The translations under genes were made by a program, and so were the position numbers. The notes below the pieces were generated by a model. The model was not told the DNA's origin. It made no database searches and saw only the letters and a list, made by a program, of their open reading frames with translations. This document shows positions 1-9,852 of a stretch of 64,000 nucleotides of DNA, piece by piece. Source of the DNA: Stenotrophomonas sp. Iso1 (GTDB taxonomy: Bacteria; Pseudomonadota; Gammaproteobacteria; Xanthomonadales; Xanthomonadaceae); assembly GCF_027497995.1 (NCBI RefSeq), contig NZ_JAODBT010000002.1:496001-560000 (forward strand). Reading direction: 5' to 3'. Each line of letters starts with the position of its first letter. Position 1 is the first letter of the stretch.

Positions 1-342
1 AACCGGTTTGCGCATCCGCGGCGTGAGGTGGTCGCGCGTTGGCAGAACGCTGGTGCGGAAGTGCTGGGTACCGCAGGTAGTGGCGCGGTGCGGGTCTGGC
101 TGGGCCGCAGCGGGCTGCAGCTGCGTGAACGACGGATAGCGCGTTCACGCTGGTGGGATGCCGCGGAGCGGGCGCGGGCGGCTGCTATCCTATCGGGGAT
201 CGAACAGACGGCCATGGTGCCGGAGGGGTTGGAACGTGTGGGAACTGGTCAAGGCCGGCGGTTGGCCGATGCTGCCGTTGTTGCTGTTGGGGGTGCTGGC
301 TTTGGCGATCGTCCTGGAGCGTTTCTGGAGCCTGCGCCGTAA
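1..342 (+). CDS. comEC: ComEC/Rec2-type DNA uptake channel, C-terminal end (partial)
   Basis: The frame is open from the first base, so only the last ~113 residues are present. The opening residues NRFAHPRREVVARWQ match the end of the metallo-beta-lactamase-like domain of ComEC/Rec2 proteins, inner-membrane channels for transforming DNA in type IV pilus competence. Immediately upstream of exbB is the place I expect comEC in Xanthomonadaceae (from memory). The first stop in this frame is at 340-342, so the reading frame runs about 107 bases into exbB. Either the overlap is real or the true protein ends earlier through a sequence difference. Identity is family-level, from a short tail. Confidence 0.6.
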   Translation, partial: NRFAHPRREVVARWQNAGAEVLGTAGSGAVRVWLGRSGLQLRERRIARSRWWDAAERARAAAILSGIEQTAMVPEGLERVGTGQGRRLADAAVVAVGGAGFGDRPGAFLEPAP

Positions 343-901
343 CGAGGTGCTGCCGCCCGGGCTGGGGCAGGAAGTCCGCAACTGGGCCGCACGCGGCAAG
401 TTGGATGCCTCGCATATTGAATCCTTGCGCGCCAACTCGCCGCTAGGCGCGCTGCTGGCTGCCGCACTGGAAGCCCGCAATCGCCCGCGTGACCAGATCC
501 GCGAGCGCATCGAGGACACCGGGCGTCATCTGGTGCACCGGATGGGCCGCTTCCTCAATGCGCTGGGCACCATTGCCTCTGCTGGTCCGTTGCTTGGCCT
601 GCTGGGTACGGTGGTCGGCATGATTCAGATGTTCATGGGCATCCTCGACCACGGCGTGGGCGATGTGAACCAGCTGGCCGGTGGTATCGGCAAGGCGCTG
701 GTTTGTACCGCTACCGGCATGATCGTGGCGATCCCGGCGTTGATGTTCCACCGCCACTTTCGCAGCCGCATTGACGGCTATGTGATCGAGATGGAGCAGG
801 AAGCCTCAGCGCTGCTGGATTCACTGGATGGCCGCGCTGCAGTGCTGGCAACAAACGCCGCACCGGTCGCATCGCGCCCGGCAGCTACCGCGAAGGTCTG
901 A
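236..901 (+). CDS. exbB: MotA/TolQ/ExbB proton channel family protein (ExbB)
   Basis: Inner-membrane subunit of the ExbB-ExbD-TonB complex, which uses the proton gradient to energise TonB-dependent outer-membrane receptors. I chose the GTG at 236 because a GGAGG lies nine bases upstream and because it gives the usual N-terminus MWELVKAGGWPM; longer in-frame starts have no ribosome site. The 221-residue protein shows an N-terminal membrane helix (about residues 12-28) and two later helices around SAGPLLGLLGTVVGM and ALVCTATGMIVAIPAL, the family's three-helix layout. exbD follows six bases later. TolQ is the alternative, but no tolA/tolB/pal genes follow. Confidence 0.88.
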   Translation: MWELVKAGGWPMLPLLLLGVLALAIVLERFWSLRRNEVLPPGLGQEVRNWAARGKLDASHIESLRANSPLGALLAAALEARNRPRDQIRERIEDTGRHLVHRMGRFLNALGTIASAGPLLGLLGTVVGMIQMFMGILDHGVGDVNQLAGGIGKALVCTATGMIVAIPALMFHRHFRSRIDGYVIEMEQEASALLDSLDGRAAVLATNAAPVASRPAATAKV

Positions 902-907
902 GTCACG

Positions 908-1330
908 ATGCGCATCCGCGATAGCCGCAGTCAGGACGAGCCACATATCGATCTTGTGCCATTGATCGATGTGATTCTGGTGCTGATCATCTTCTTCGTC
1001 GTCACCACCACATTTGATGCACGCTCAACCCTGCAGATTCAGTTGCCAACTGCCAGCGACCAGAAGAACACCTCGCCACCACGCTCGTTGAGTGTGTTGG
1101 TCAATGCTGACGGCCGCTACTTCATCAATGACCAGGAAGTGCTGCGCACCGACGTGGAGGCACTCAAGCAGACCATTGCGCAGGTAGCCGGTGACGACCG
1201 TGAGCAGACGGTGCTGTTGCGCGCCGACGCACGCACGCCGTACCAGGCCGTGGTGACCGCACAGGATGCGTTGGGTCAGCTGGGCTTCCGTCGCATCGCC
1301 ATCGCTACCGCGCCCGAGGCAAAGTCATGA
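908..1330 (+). CDS. exbD: Biopolymer transport protein ExbD
   Basis: A 140-residue partner of ExbB with one transmembrane helix and a periplasmic domain. The helix contains the conserved proton-pathway aspartate in DLVPLIDVILVLIIFFVV (Asp21), equivalent to the essential aspartate of ExbD/TolR. The periplasmic part ends with a typical LRADARTPYQAVVTAQD segment. It lies six bases after exbB and its stop overlaps the msbA start by four bases (ATGA), so the transport pair is co-transcribed with the lipid A genes. TolR is the other member of the family; the exbB-exbD-msbA order favours ExbD. Confidence 0.9.
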   Translation: MRIRDSRSQDEPHIDLVPLIDVILVLIIFFVVTTTFDARSTLQIQLPTASDQKNTSPPRSLSVLVNADGRYFINDQEVLRTDVEALKQTIAQVAGDDREQTVLLRADARTPYQAVVTAQDALGQLGFRRIAIATAPEAKS

Positions 1331-3075
1331 GCAGTACAACGGAGACAGCCTGGCAGACCTACAAGCGGCTTCTGGCTTTTGCAAAGCCGTATCGGGCTCT
1401 GCTGTTGGTGGCGCTGTTGGGCATGCTGATCGAGGCGGCTGCCGGCATGGGTTTCCTGGCGTTGATGAGCCCAATCACCAACAACCTGGTGAATCCGGAA
1501 GACATCAATCCGTGGATGCCGCTGGCGGTCGTTGGTCTGTTCCTGGTGCGGGGTGTTGCCGGTTACCTGACCGATATCGGCATGGGCAAGGCTGCACGCA
1601 GCATTGCCCGCGACCTGCGCGTGCGCGTGCTTGGCAAATACCTGCGCCTGCCGGGGCAGCGTTTTGACAATGAGCCGGTTCCGTCGATGCTGGTGCGACT
1701 GGGCTCGGACAGTGATCAGGTGGCGCAGGCGGCCGTCGATGCGATGAAAGTGGTGCTGCAGCAATCGCTGCAGGCGCTGGGGTCGCTGGCAATGATGTTC
1801 TATTACAGCTGGCAGGTGACGTTGGCCATCTTCGTGTTGGCTCCGCCGCTGGCGTGGGTGATGAACAAGGTGGCCAAGCGCTATCGCCGCATCAGCCATC
1901 GCATCCAGGAGAGTGGTGCGGAACTATTGCAGGCCGCAGACCAGACGCTGTCCAGTCAGCAGGAAGTGAAAATCTACGGTGCCCAGCCCCGAGAGCTGGA
2001 GCGCTATTCAAGCCTCGCAAACAACAACCTTCGGTTGGCGATGAAAGTGGAGGCTACCCGCAGTATTTCCTCGGGAATGGTGCAGCTGATTGGTTCGGTA
2101 GGCCTAGCCACGCTGTTGTTCATCGCCGGTCACGAGGCGGCTGCCGGGCGCCTGACGGTGGGTGATTTCGTTGCCATGCTGATGGCGATGTTGACCATCA
2201 TTCCGGCACTCAAGCAGCTGACGAATGTGCAGAACATGACGCAACGCGGCATCGCCTCGGCGCAGCGCTTGTTTGTGGTGCTGGATTCGCCTGATGAACC
2301 CGATACCGGCACCGTGCCGCTGGCACGGGCCAAGGGTGAGTTGGAATTCCGGAATGTCACCGCGCGCTACCCTGGGCAGCCCAAACCTGCATTGCAGGAC
2401 ATCAGCTTCGTCGCGCAACCCGGCACGGTTACAGCCATCGTCGGGCGCTCCGGCAGCGGCAAGTCGACGCTGATCAAACTGATCCCCCGCTTCTACGACG
2501 TGGAAAGCGGGCAGATTCTGCTCGACGGTCACCCGCTGCAGGACTACAAGCTGGCCGATTTGCGGCGGCAGATCGCGCTGGTGGGCCAGCAGATCACGCT
2601 GTTCAATGGCAGCGTCGCCGAGAACGTTGCGTATGGCGAGCTGCGCGAGCGCAGTCCGGAGCAGTTGGATCGAGCCATCGCCGGCGCCAACGCGCTGGAG
2701 TTTGTCGAACAGATGCCGGATGGCATGCACGCGCAGGTTGGGGCGAAGGGTAGCCGCCTTTCCGGTGGTCAGCGCCAGCGTTTGGCGATTGCCCGCGCGA
2801 TGCTGAAAGATGCGCCGATCTTGATTCTGGACGAAGCCACTGCCGCACTGGACAACGAATCCGAACGCCTGGTGCAGGACGCGCTGCAGAAGCTCATGCC
2901 CGACCGCACCACGCTGGTCATCGCGCACCGCTTGTCCACCATTGAACATGCTGATCAAGTGTTGGTGATGGACCAGGGTCGCATCGTCGAACGCGGCAAC
3001 CACCAGCAATTGCTGGCGCTGGGGGGCTTGTACGAGCACCTGTACCGCATGCAGTTCCGGGAGAGCCAGGACTGA
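1327..3075 (+). CDS. msbA: Lipid A export ABC transporter, fused permease/ATP-binding protein MsbA
   Basis: Half-transporter of 582 residues that dimerises and flips core-lipid A across the inner membrane. The N-terminal half (about residues 20-320) carries six membrane segments. The C-terminal nucleotide-binding domain has a Walker [10 protein letters not shown] near residue 376, the signature LSGGQ near 478, a Walker [12 protein letters not shown] near 498 and a switch histidine in IAHRLST. Length matches the family (about 582 in E. coli). Its stop overlaps the lpxK start (TGATG), and lpxK and kdsB follow, all lipopolysaccharide functions, which supports MsbA over other ABC exporters. Confidence 0.95.
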   Translation: MSSTTETAWQTYKRLLAFAKPYRALLLVALLGMLIEAAAGMGFLALMSPITNNLVNPEDINPWMPLAVVGLFLVRGVAGYLTDIGMGKAARSIARDLRVRVLGKYLRLPGQRFDNEPVPSMLVRLGSDSDQVAQAAVDAMKVVLQQSLQALGSLAMMFYYSWQVTLAIFVLAPPLAWVMNKVAKRYRRISHRIQESGAELLQAADQTLSSQQEVKIYGAQPRELERYSSLANNNLRLAMKVEATRSISSGMVQLIGSVGLATLLFIAGHEAAAGRLTVGDFVAMLMAMLTIIPALKQLTNVQNMTQRGIASAQRLFVVLDSPDEPDTGTVPLARAKGELEFRNVTARYPGQPKPALQDISFVAQPGTVTAIVGRSGSGKSTLIKLIPRFYDVESGQILLDGHPLQDYKLADLRRQIALVGQQITLFNGSVAENVAYGELRERSPEQLDRAIAGANALEFVEQMPDGMHAQVGAKGSRLSGGQRQRLAIARAMLKDAPILILDEATAALDNESERLVQDALQKLMPDRTTLVIAHRLSTIEHADQVLVMDQGRIVERGNHQQLLALGGLYEHLYRMQFRESQD

Positions 3076-4097
3076 TGGACAAGCGTGGTCCGCAGACGCC
3101 GGCCTATTGGTACGACGACGCGCCCGTGCCGTTGTTCGCCCGGGTGTTGGCGCCGGTGTATGCCGGTATTTCCGGCCTGCGGCGGCAGCTGTACCGGCGT
3201 GGCTGGCTGCGTAAGCGGCAAGTGGCGGTGCCGGTGATCGTAGTCGGCAACATCACAGCAGGTGGCACCGGCAAAACGCCATTGACGATCGAACTGGTCA
3301 ACCGCCTGCACGAAGCGGGCTGGAAGCCGGGTGTCGCCAGCCGTGGTTATGGTCGCGACGAAGCGCGTACGGCGCGCTGGGTCACCCCCGATCTTGCGGT
3401 CGAGCTGGGAGGCGACGAGCCGGCCTTGATTGCCTGGAAGACAGGTGCGCCGGTGCGCGTAGACGCCGATCGCGTCGCCGCCGCCAAGGCTTTGATCGAG
3501 GCTGGTTGCGACGTGGTGGTCTGCGACGACGGTCTGCAGCATTACCGGTTGGCGCGGGACATCGAAATTGAAGTAGTTGACGCGGTGCGCCGTTACGGCA
3601 ATGGCCGGATGATCCCGGCCGGTCCCTTGCGAGAGCCGGTGGAGCGGGCGCGCGAGTGCGACTTCCGGGTGGTCAATCTGGGGCAGACCAGCGACGCAGC
3701 GGGGGAGGCGGCCGGTGCAGGTTTTGGAGAGTGGTCCATGCGCCTAAGCATCGCCACGGCGCGCCCATTGAATGGTGGCCGCGAACAATCGCTGCAGTCA
3801 TTTGCTGGGCAGCGCGTGCATGCGGTGGCGGGGATTGCCAATCCACAACGTTTTTTTCAGATGCTGCGTACACGTGGTATTGGTGTGGTACCGCATGCTT
3901 TCGCTGACCACCACCGTTATGTGGCGTCGGACTTGTTATTCGGTAGCGAATTGCCAGTGCTGATGACCGAGAAAGATGCAGTGAAATGCCGCAGCTTTGC
4001 CAACCGCTGGCATTACGCCGTGCCGTTGCAGGCCGAACTGCCGGCAGCCTTCTGGATTGCGTTGCTTGACCGGCTGGGTAAGCTGGCGCGTGCTTGA
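3075..4097 (+). CDS. lpxK: Tetraacyldisaccharide 4'-kinase LpxK
   Basis: Phosphorylates the 4' position of the tetraacyl disaccharide in lipid A synthesis, on the cytoplasmic face of the inner membrane. The protein (340 residues) has the N-terminal region typical of LpxK and a P-loop in [15 protein letters not shown] at about residues 55-69. The dinucleotide-site-like motif VVCDDGLQH lies near residue 150. It is translationally coupled to msbA through a one-base TGATG overlap and is followed by kdsB after about 60 bases, as in many gammaproteobacteria. Length is near the family norm (328 in E. coli). Confidence 0.95.
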   Translation: MDKRGPQTPAYWYDDAPVPLFARVLAPVYAGISGLRRQLYRRGWLRKRQVAVPVIVVGNITAGGTGKTPLTIELVNRLHEAGWKPGVASRGYGRDEARTARWVTPDLAVELGGDEPALIAWKTGAPVRVDADRVAAAKALIEAGCDVVVCDDGLQHYRLARDIEIEVVDAVRRYGNGRMIPAGPLREPVERARECDFRVVNLGQTSDAAGEAAGAGFGEWSMRLSIATARPLNGGREQSLQSFAGQRVHAVAGIANPQRFFQMLRTRGIGVVPHAFADHHRYVASDLLFGSELPVLMTEKDAVKCRSFANRWHYAVPLQAELPAAFWIALLDRLGKLARA

Positions 4098-4157
4098 CGC
4101 CGCCAGCAACGGGTTGTTGATTGATCGGCGGTTCGGCCGTTGGTGAAGGGAGTTGAG

Positions 4158-4931
4158 ATGAGCGTGATTCCAGAATTCGTCGTGGCCATTCCTGCCCGTT
4201 ATGCCTCCACGCGTCTGCCGGGCAAACCGCTGGCATTGCTGGCCGGAGAGCCGATGGTGTTGCACGTGGCGCGTCGTGCGTTGGCCGCCGGGGCAACCGA
4301 GGTCTGGGTGGCGACCGATGACGCACGCATCGCCGATGCGGTGGCCGGCCTTGACGGTATTCAGGTTGCGATAACCGATCCTGCACATGCTTCTGGCACC
4401 GACCGCTTGGCCGAGTGTGCCCGTCATGCGGGCTGGGCCGACGATGTGATCGTGGTAAACCTGCAGGGTGATGAGCCGTTTGCGCCTGCAGCGGGTATTC
4501 GCGCCGTTGCCAGCGCATTGGCGGACAGTGGTGCACCGATGTCCACGCTGGCGATTTCCGTGGAAGACGCGGCCACCTTGTTCGATCCCAATGTGGTCAA
4601 GCTCGTACGCAATGCACGGGGCGATGCACTTTATTTCAGCCGCGCGCCGATTCCGTGGCACCGCGACGCCTTCGCCCGTTCGCGTGATGCATTGCCCGCA
4701 GCGCATTGGCTGCGCCATATCGGCATCTACGGCTATCGCGCGGGTTTCCTGCAGCAGTTTGCAGCGATGCCGCCGGGCACGTTGGAGCAGATTGAGTCGC
4801 TGGAGCAGCTGCGGGTGCTGGAGGCCGGGCATCGCATCGCAGTGGCCTTGTCACCGGCGCCGTTTCCGCCGGGCATCGACACGCCGGAGGATCTGGAGCG
4901 GGCCGAAGTACTGATGAAGGATGCGCATTGA
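4158..4931 (+). CDS. kdsB: 3-deoxy-manno-octulosonate cytidylyltransferase (CMP-KDO synthetase)
   Basis: Activates KDO as CMP-KDO for the inner core of lipopolysaccharide. The ATG at 4158 has a GGGAG about five bases upstream and gives the family N-terminus [20 protein letters not shown] with the nucleotide-binding [14 protein letters not shown] loop. A TTG 18 bases earlier is open but adds six non-conserved residues. The 257-residue length fits KdsB. Other matches are the VATDD motif and the [10 protein letters not shown] segment that binds substrate and metal. The next gene starts inside its stop codon (TTGA). Confidence 0.95.
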   Translation: MSVIPEFVVAIPARYASTRLPGKPLALLAGEPMVLHVARRALAAGATEVWVATDDARIADAVAGLDGIQVAITDPAHASGTDRLAECARHAGWADDVIVVNLQGDEPFAPAAGIRAVASALADSGAPMSTLAISVEDAATLFDPNVVKLVRNARGDALYFSRAPIPWHRDAFARSRDALPAAHWLRHIGIYGYRAGFLQQFAAMPPGTLEQIESLEQLRVLEAGHRIAVALSPAPFPPGIDTPEDLERAEVLMKDAH

Positions 4932-5416
4932 AGCTGTTGGTCATCTGTCTGGGCAACATCTGTCGCTCGCCGATGGGCGAGGGCGCATTGCGGGCGAGGC
5001 TTGCCGAAGCCGGGCTGGCCGACCGGGTTCAGGTGGATTCGGCGGGTACTTCCGGCTGGCATGCCGGTGACCCACCAGATCGCCGTGCCGTGGCCTGCGC
5101 CAAGCGGCACGGGGTGGATATCTCCGGGCTTCGCGCGCGCCCGTTGATAGTCGAGGACTTCCTACATTTCGACCATGTTTTCTGCGCCGACCGCGACAAT
5201 CTTGCCGAGGCCCTGAAGCTTGCCCCGGCTTCGGCCCGCGACCGGGCCACGCTTTGGCTGCCCTGGGCCGGTATTGGGGAGAGTGTGGTGGTGCCCGATC
5301 CCTATTACGGTGGCGAGGCGGACTTCGAGCACAGCTGGGCGCTGGTGGATGCCGCCGCCCGCGCTACCGTGCGGCGCCTGTTCCAACGAGATGACTCCGG
5401 CATAATCCCGACATGA
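4928..5416 (+). CDS. Low-molecular-weight protein tyrosine phosphatase
   Basis: Small cytoplasmic phosphatase (162 residues). The catalytic P-loop CLGNICR (CX5R, nucleophile Cys7) sits at the N-terminus and the general-acid aspartate is in VPDPYYGG near residue 122. The start is a TTG overlapping the kdsB stop; the CX5R motif is so close to the N-terminus that no other start is possible. It is distinct from the Wzb-type phosphatase at 38412, which stands next to its kinase. This one sits among lipid A and core genes, so its substrate cannot be inferred. Confidence 0.85.
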   Translation: MKLLVICLGNICRSPMGEGALRARLAEAGLADRVQVDSAGTSGWHAGDPPDRRAVACAKRHGVDISGLRARPLIVEDFLHFDHVFCADRDNLAEALKLAPASARDRATLWLPWAGIGESVVVPDPYYGGEADFEHSWALVDAAARATVRRLFQRDDSGIIPT

Positions 5417-6828
5417 ACGAAAAACGCGCGATGGAATTGCCTAAGTCCGGCATCTGGCTCAACGCGGCTCCTGCCACCTTGCAGGAACTGCGCGGTCGAC
5501 CGGTGGTGCTGGCTTTCGTCAACGGTACGTCGGTCTGGAGCATGCAGCGTGTCGCCGAGGTGATGCGCTGGCAGGCCCGTAATCCCGGGCGCCTGCATCT
5601 GATTGTGGTACAGACGCCGCGCTTCGAGTTTGAGCGTGAACCGCAGCAGGCGCTGAAGTTGTTGCGCCGGCAGGGCGTGAGCGCGCCTATCGTGTTGGAT
5701 GCGCACTGGGATGCGTGGCGGCAGTTCGACGTGCAATCGTGGCCGACACTGGTCTTGCTGGACGCCCAGGGCGTTGAGCAGGAGCGGCTGGTGGGCGCAA
5801 CTGGCGAGTTGGAGCGCGCGCTCAATGGGCTTTGCGAGAGCCAGCAGCGCCCATTGGACGAGGAGGGCTTCGGCAGCCGTGAAATCAACGCCGAGCCACG
5901 CCTGCCACTGCTGTTTCCGGGTGGCTTGGTAGTTACCGCTGAGCGTCTGTATGTGGCCGACACCGGCCATCACCGCATTCTTGAGTGCAACCATTCTGGC
6001 CGCGTGCTGCGGCAGTTTGGGCTGGGCAGCGCGGACCTCATTAACGGTGGTTTGGGTGAGGCAGCCTTCAATCGCCCGCAAGGGCTGACGCTGGTGCGTG
6101 ATGTGCTGTACGTCGCCGATACCGGCAACCACGCGCTGCGCCGCATCCATTTGCAGAGTGGCCAGGTGGACACCTTGTGCGGCAACGGCCGCGCCGGGGA
6201 TCCGCAGGCCGGCGTGCTGAATCAGCCTTGGGACAGCGCGCTCAATTACCCCGCCGACGTGGCGGTGGCCGACAATCAAATTCTGATCGCCATGGCTGGC
6301 GACAACCACATCTGGAGCTATGACCTGGGCAGCCGCGAACTGCGCTGGCGCTCGGGTGCTGGCGCGGTGGAAGTGCGCGACGGCAGCGGGCACCTGGCGG
6401 CATTCGCTCAGCCGACCAGTCTGGTCGCGGTGCAGCAGACCCTGTACGTCTGCGATTCGCTAGGTTCAGCGATTCGCTCGGTACAGCTTCGCGGCGACCT
6501 CGTGCAGACCTTGGTGGGGCAGGGACCATGGGAGTCGGGCAATGTCGATGGCCCGCGCCTGCATGCGCGCCTGCAGTACCCGCTGGCCATTGCAATGGGC
6601 CCGGATTCACCGATGCTGTGGATCGCCGATGCCGGCAATGGCTCGTTGCGTACGCTGCGTCTGGGCGGTGGCGACCTTTCCACCGTCAACCTGCCGCGCC
6701 GCCTGCATGGCCCGAGTGCGCTGTCGGTTGCCGCTGGGGCGATCTGGATCGCCGAAACCGACGCGCACGCCGTGCTGCGGTTTGATCCGCTCAGTGGCGA
6801 GCTGAGTGATGTGCCAATTGAAGGATGA
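5413..6828 (+). CDS. Thioredoxin-like domain / NHL-repeat protein
   Basis: A 471-residue protein with two parts. Residues about 10-145 have a thioredoxin fold pattern (PVVLAFVNGTSVWSMQRV, then SWPTLVLLDAQG), but the redox CXXC is missing: the active-site position reads GTSVWSMQ. From about residue 165 to the end there are several NHL/beta-propeller repeats, e.g. RLYVADTGHHRILE, VLYVADTGNHALRRI and MLWIADAGNGSLRTL. The architecture resembles NHLRC2-type proteins of unknown function. No signal peptide is visible, so it is probably cytoplasmic. Its ATG overlaps the upstream stop and its stop overlaps the uvrC start by four bases. Confidence 0.8.
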   Translation: MNEKRAMELPKSGIWLNAAPATLQELRGRPVVLAFVNGTSVWSMQRVAEVMRWQARNPGRLHLIVVQTPRFEFEREPQQALKLLRRQGVSAPIVLDAHWDAWRQFDVQSWPTLVLLDAQGVEQERLVGATGELERALNGLCESQQRPLDEEGFGSREINAEPRLPLLFPGGLVVTAERLYVADTGHHRILECNHSGRVLRQFGLGSADLINGGLGEAAFNRPQGLTLVRDVLYVADTGNHALRRIHLQSGQVDTLCGNGRAGDPQAGVLNQPWDSALNYPADVAVADNQILIAMAGDNHIWSYDLGSRELRWRSGAGAVEVRDGSGHLAAFAQPTSLVAVQQTLYVCDSLGSAIRSVQLRGDLVQTLVGQGPWESGNVDGPRLHARLQYPLAIAMGPDSPMLWIADAGNGSLRTLRLGGGDLSTVNLPRRLHGPSALSVAAGAIWIAETDAHAVLRFDPLSGELSDVPIEG

Positions 6829-8672
6829 ACGAGAAAACACCCCGCACATTTGACGGCAAGGCATTTGCTGCAGCATTGAGCACCGCGCCCGGTGTTTACC
6901 GGATGTATGCAGCCGACGACACGTTGCTCTACGTCGGCAAGGCCGGTGCACTGCGCAAGCGCGTGGGCAGCTACTTCAATGGCTCGCCCAAAAGCACGCG
7001 CATCATGATGATGCTGTCGCAGGTGGCGCGGATGGATGCCACCGTCACCCGTACCGAGGCCGAAGCGCTACTGCTGGAAAACCAGCTGATCAAATCGCTG
7101 ACGCCCCGCTACAACGTCTCGCTGCGTGACGATAAAACCTATCCGCAGGTGCTGCTGACTCGCGAACAATGGCCGCGTATCGCACTGCATCGCGGCCCAC
7201 GCGCTATTCCCGGGCGTTACTACGGGCCGTATCCGGGTGTCGGTGCGGTGCGCGAAACGCTGAACCTGATGCACAAGCTGTTCAAGCTGCGTAGTTGCGA
7301 AGACAGTGTGTTCCGCAATCGCTCGCGGCCCTGTCTGCAATATCAGATCGGCCGCTGCAGTGCGCCGTGCGTGGAGCTAGTGGCGCAGGCCGACTACGAC
7401 GAATCGGTGCGCTTGGCGGCAATGTTCCTGGAAGGCAAGAGTGACCAGCTTGCCGACGAATTGATGCAGTCGATGCAGGCAGCCAGCGACGCGCTGGAAT
7501 TCGAACGTGCCGCGCGATTGCGTGACTTGGTGGCCTCGCTGCGTAGCATGCAGAACCGCCAGTATGTGGATGGGCGTGCTGCCGACCTGGATGTGCTTGC
7601 CTGCGCGATGCAGGGCGCCAGTGCCTGCGTGATGCTGTTGGCATTCCGTGATGGTCGCAATCTGGGTACTCGTGCGTTTTTCCCGCGTACCAACGGCGAA
7701 GACAGCGCCGAGGAAGTGCTGGCCGCATTCGTGTCGCAGTACTACGTTGAGCATGCGCCGCCGGCAGAAGTGTTGTTGGACCGCCAGATTCCCGATGCGG
7801 AGATGATCGAAGCGGCATTGAGTGCCTCGGCTGAGCGAAAAGTGGTGCTGAAGTGGAACGTGCGCGGCGAGCGTGCCGGCTACATCGACCTGGCCAGCCG
7901 CAACGCGCAGATCACGCTGGTCACAGAGATGGACAGCCAGGGCGCGCAGCGTGCACGTAGCGAAGCATTGCGTGAGATGCTCGGCTTGGCCGAGCCGGTG
8001 AAGCGCGTGGAATGTTTCGATATCAGCCACACCATGGGCGAAGCCACGGTTGCTTCCTGCGTGGTGTTCGACGCGGCCGGGCCGGTGCGCGCGCAGTACC
8101 GGCGTTACAACATCAGCGGCATTGAACCAGGGGACGACTACGCGGCCATGCATCAGGCCATTGATCGCCGCTTCCGGCGTGCAGTGGAAGAGGGCGGTGT
8201 GCTGCCCGACGTGCTGTTGATTGACGGCGGTGCGGGGCAGTTGTCACAGGCACAAGCGGCGTTGGCCGACTTGGGTGTGGAAGGCGTAGTGCTGGTGGGG
8301 GTTGCCAAGGGTGTGGAGCGTCGGGCGGGGCACGAGGCACTGGTACTGCCGGATGGGCGCGAGATTCGGCCGGGTGCTGCCTCGCCGGCCCTGCAGTTCA
8401 TCCAGCAGGTTCGCGACGAAGCACACCGGTTCGCTATCACCGGCCATCGTGGCCGCCGCCAGAAAACGCGTATGACCAGCAAGCTGGAGGACATTCCAGG
8501 TATTGGCCCGCGCCGGCGTGCGAGCCTGCTCAAGCATTTCGGCGGCATCGCCGGGCTCAAGGCGGCCGGCGAAGCGGAAATCGCCCGGGTGGAAGGGATC
8601 AATGACGCCCTGGCTGCGCGCATCTACGCTAACCTTCATGGTCTGTCGGTGCCCGATCCGGCAGCGGAGTAG
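6825..8672 (+). CDS. uvrC: Excinuclease ABC subunit C
   Basis: Dual-incision nuclease of nucleotide excision repair, recruited by UvrB. The 615-residue chain shows the N-terminal GIY-YIG nuclease domain (PGVYRMYAADDTLLYVGKAG, about residues 22-41), a central UVR domain for UvrB contact (residues about 205-240), the RNase H-like 5' nuclease domain (FDISHTMGEATVAS near 398) and a C-terminal helix-hairpin-helix pair (IPGIGPRRRASLLKHF near 560). A conserved cysteine cluster is seen around RSCEDSVFRNRSRPCL. pgsA begins eight bases after its stop. Confidence 0.97.
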   Translation: MNEKTPRTFDGKAFAAALSTAPGVYRMYAADDTLLYVGKAGALRKRVGSYFNGSPKSTRIMMMLSQVARMDATVTRTEAEALLLENQLIKSLTPRYNVSLRDDKTYPQVLLTREQWPRIALHRGPRAIPGRYYGPYPGVGAVRETLNLMHKLFKLRSCEDSVFRNRSRPCLQYQIGRCSAPCVELVAQADYDESVRLAAMFLEGKSDQLADELMQSMQAASDALEFERAARLRDLVASLRSMQNRQYVDGRAADLDVLACAMQGASACVMLLAFRDGRNLGTRAFFPRTNGEDSAEEVLAAFVSQYYVEHAPPAEVLLDRQIPDAEMIEAALSASAERKVVLKWNVRGERAGYIDLASRNAQITLVTEMDSQGAQRARSEALREMLGLAEPVKRVECFDISHTMGEATVASCVVFDAAGPVRAQYRRYNISGIEPGDDYAAMHQAIDRRFRRAVEEGGVLPDVLLIDGGAGQLSQAQAALADLGVEGVVLVGVAKGVERRAGHEALVLPDGREIRPGAASPALQFIQQVRDEAHRFAITGHRGRRQKTRMTSKLEDIPGIGPRRRASLLKHFGGIAGLKAAGEAEIARVEGINDALAARIYANLHGLSVPDPAAE

Positions 8673-8679
8673 CGTTTCA

Positions 8680-9294
8680 ATGAAATTGACTGTCCCCACC
8701 TGGCTGACGTTGTTGCGGATCGTGATGATCCCGGTGCTGGTGCTGGTGTTTTACCTGCCCTATGCCTGGACCAACTTCGCTTCAGCGGCAATCTTCGGCC
8801 TGGCAGCGATCACCGATTGGCTGGATGGTTGGGTGGCGCGGCGCTATGAACAGCATTCGGCGTTCGGCGCGTTTCTTGATCCAGTGGCGGACAAATTGAT
8901 GGTTGCAGTGGCGCTGTTCCTGATCGTGCAGGGGCACCCCACGCCCTGGATGGCATTCTGGGCTGCGGTGATCGTGGGCCGTGAGATCGCGGTATCGGCA
9001 TTGCGCGAATGGATGGCTGAGATCGGGCAACGCGCGAAGGTGCGCGTGGCAATGATCGGCAAGGTCAAAACCACGGCGCAGATGGTTGCGCTGTTGTGCC
9101 TGCTGTATTCGGTGTCGCCCAAAGTGCCGTACACGGATATCTGGATGGGTGCGCCGGTTTTCCATATCGGTGACTGGATGTTGGCGATTGCCGCAATGCT
9201 GACGCTGATCTCTGGCGTGCAGTACATGGTGGCTGCATGGCCGAGTTTGCGCGAAGAAGAAAAAACCGCCCGGGAACGCGCTAGAAAAAGTTAA
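8680..9294 (+). CDS. pgsA: CDP-diacylglycerol--glycerol-3-phosphate 3-phosphatidyltransferase
   Basis: Membrane enzyme making phosphatidylglycerol phosphate, the committed step to phosphatidylglycerol and cardiolipin. The ATG at 8680 gives MKLTVPTWLTLLRI, the expected N-terminus; the open frame continues upstream only through uvrC in another phase. The CDP-alcohol phosphotransferase motif is complete across ITDWLDGWVARRY and HSAFGAFLDPVADK (about residues 43-71). Several hydrophobic helices follow. The 204-residue length is slightly above the E. coli protein (182). It closes the rightward operon before the tRNA cluster. Confidence 0.95.
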   Translation: MKLTVPTWLTLLRIVMIPVLVLVFYLPYAWTNFASAAIFGLAAITDWLDGWVARRYEQHSAFGAFLDPVADKLMVAVALFLIVQGHPTPWMAFWAAVIVGREIAVSALREWMAEIGQRAKVRVAMIGKVKTTAQMVALLCLLYSVSPKVPYTDIWMGAPVFHIGDWMLAIAAMLTLISGVQYMVAAWPSLREEEKTARERARKS

Positions 9295-9302
9295 AAGGGC
9301 TG

Positions 9303-9330
9303 TTGACAGGTAGGCGATTGCCTGTAGAAT
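9303..9330 (+). promoter_or_regulatory. Sigma-70-type promoter of the tRNA-Gly cluster
   Basis: A perfect -35 TTGACA (9303-9308) and a near-perfect -10 TAGAAT (9325-9330) are separated by 16 bases. The predicted start falls a few bases before the first tRNA-Gly at 9343. A second TAGAAT (9680-9685) precedes the third tRNA-Gly copy, but I see no good -35 for it. Confidence 0.75.
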
Positions 9331-9342
9331 TTCGCCTCCCAA

Positions 9343-9418
<76 letters not shown>

Positions 9419-9445
9419 GTTTGGGATTGAATTGGTACCCGTCAT

Positions 9446-9521
<76 letters not shown>

Positions 9522-9699
9522 ATTCAAGTTCAAAGGCTGCCGTCGTATAGGCGCCTGGACGGGCTGGGTAGTTCGTTGTCATGGCTGGCTGCGAATTCTC
9601 CCTGAAGGAAGTTGGAAGCAGCTTCCAGGTGATGTGAAGAAAATTGTTAAAAATGCTGGCGCGTTGATTCTGAAGTCTGTAGAATGCGCCGCAGCACAA

Positions 9700-9775
<76 letters not shown>

Positions 9776-9788
9776 GATTCTGAAAAGG

Positions 9789-9809
9789 CCCCGTAAAACG
9801 GGGTTTTTT
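9789..9809 (+). terminator. Rho-independent terminator after the tRNA-Gly genes
   Basis: CCCCG and CGGGG are separated by TAAAA and followed by six T. It sits 14 bases after the third tRNA-Gly. Confidence 0.85.
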
Positions 9810-9852
9810 CATATCGGGAAGAATTTTCCCGGTGATTCAAGATTCAAAGTTT

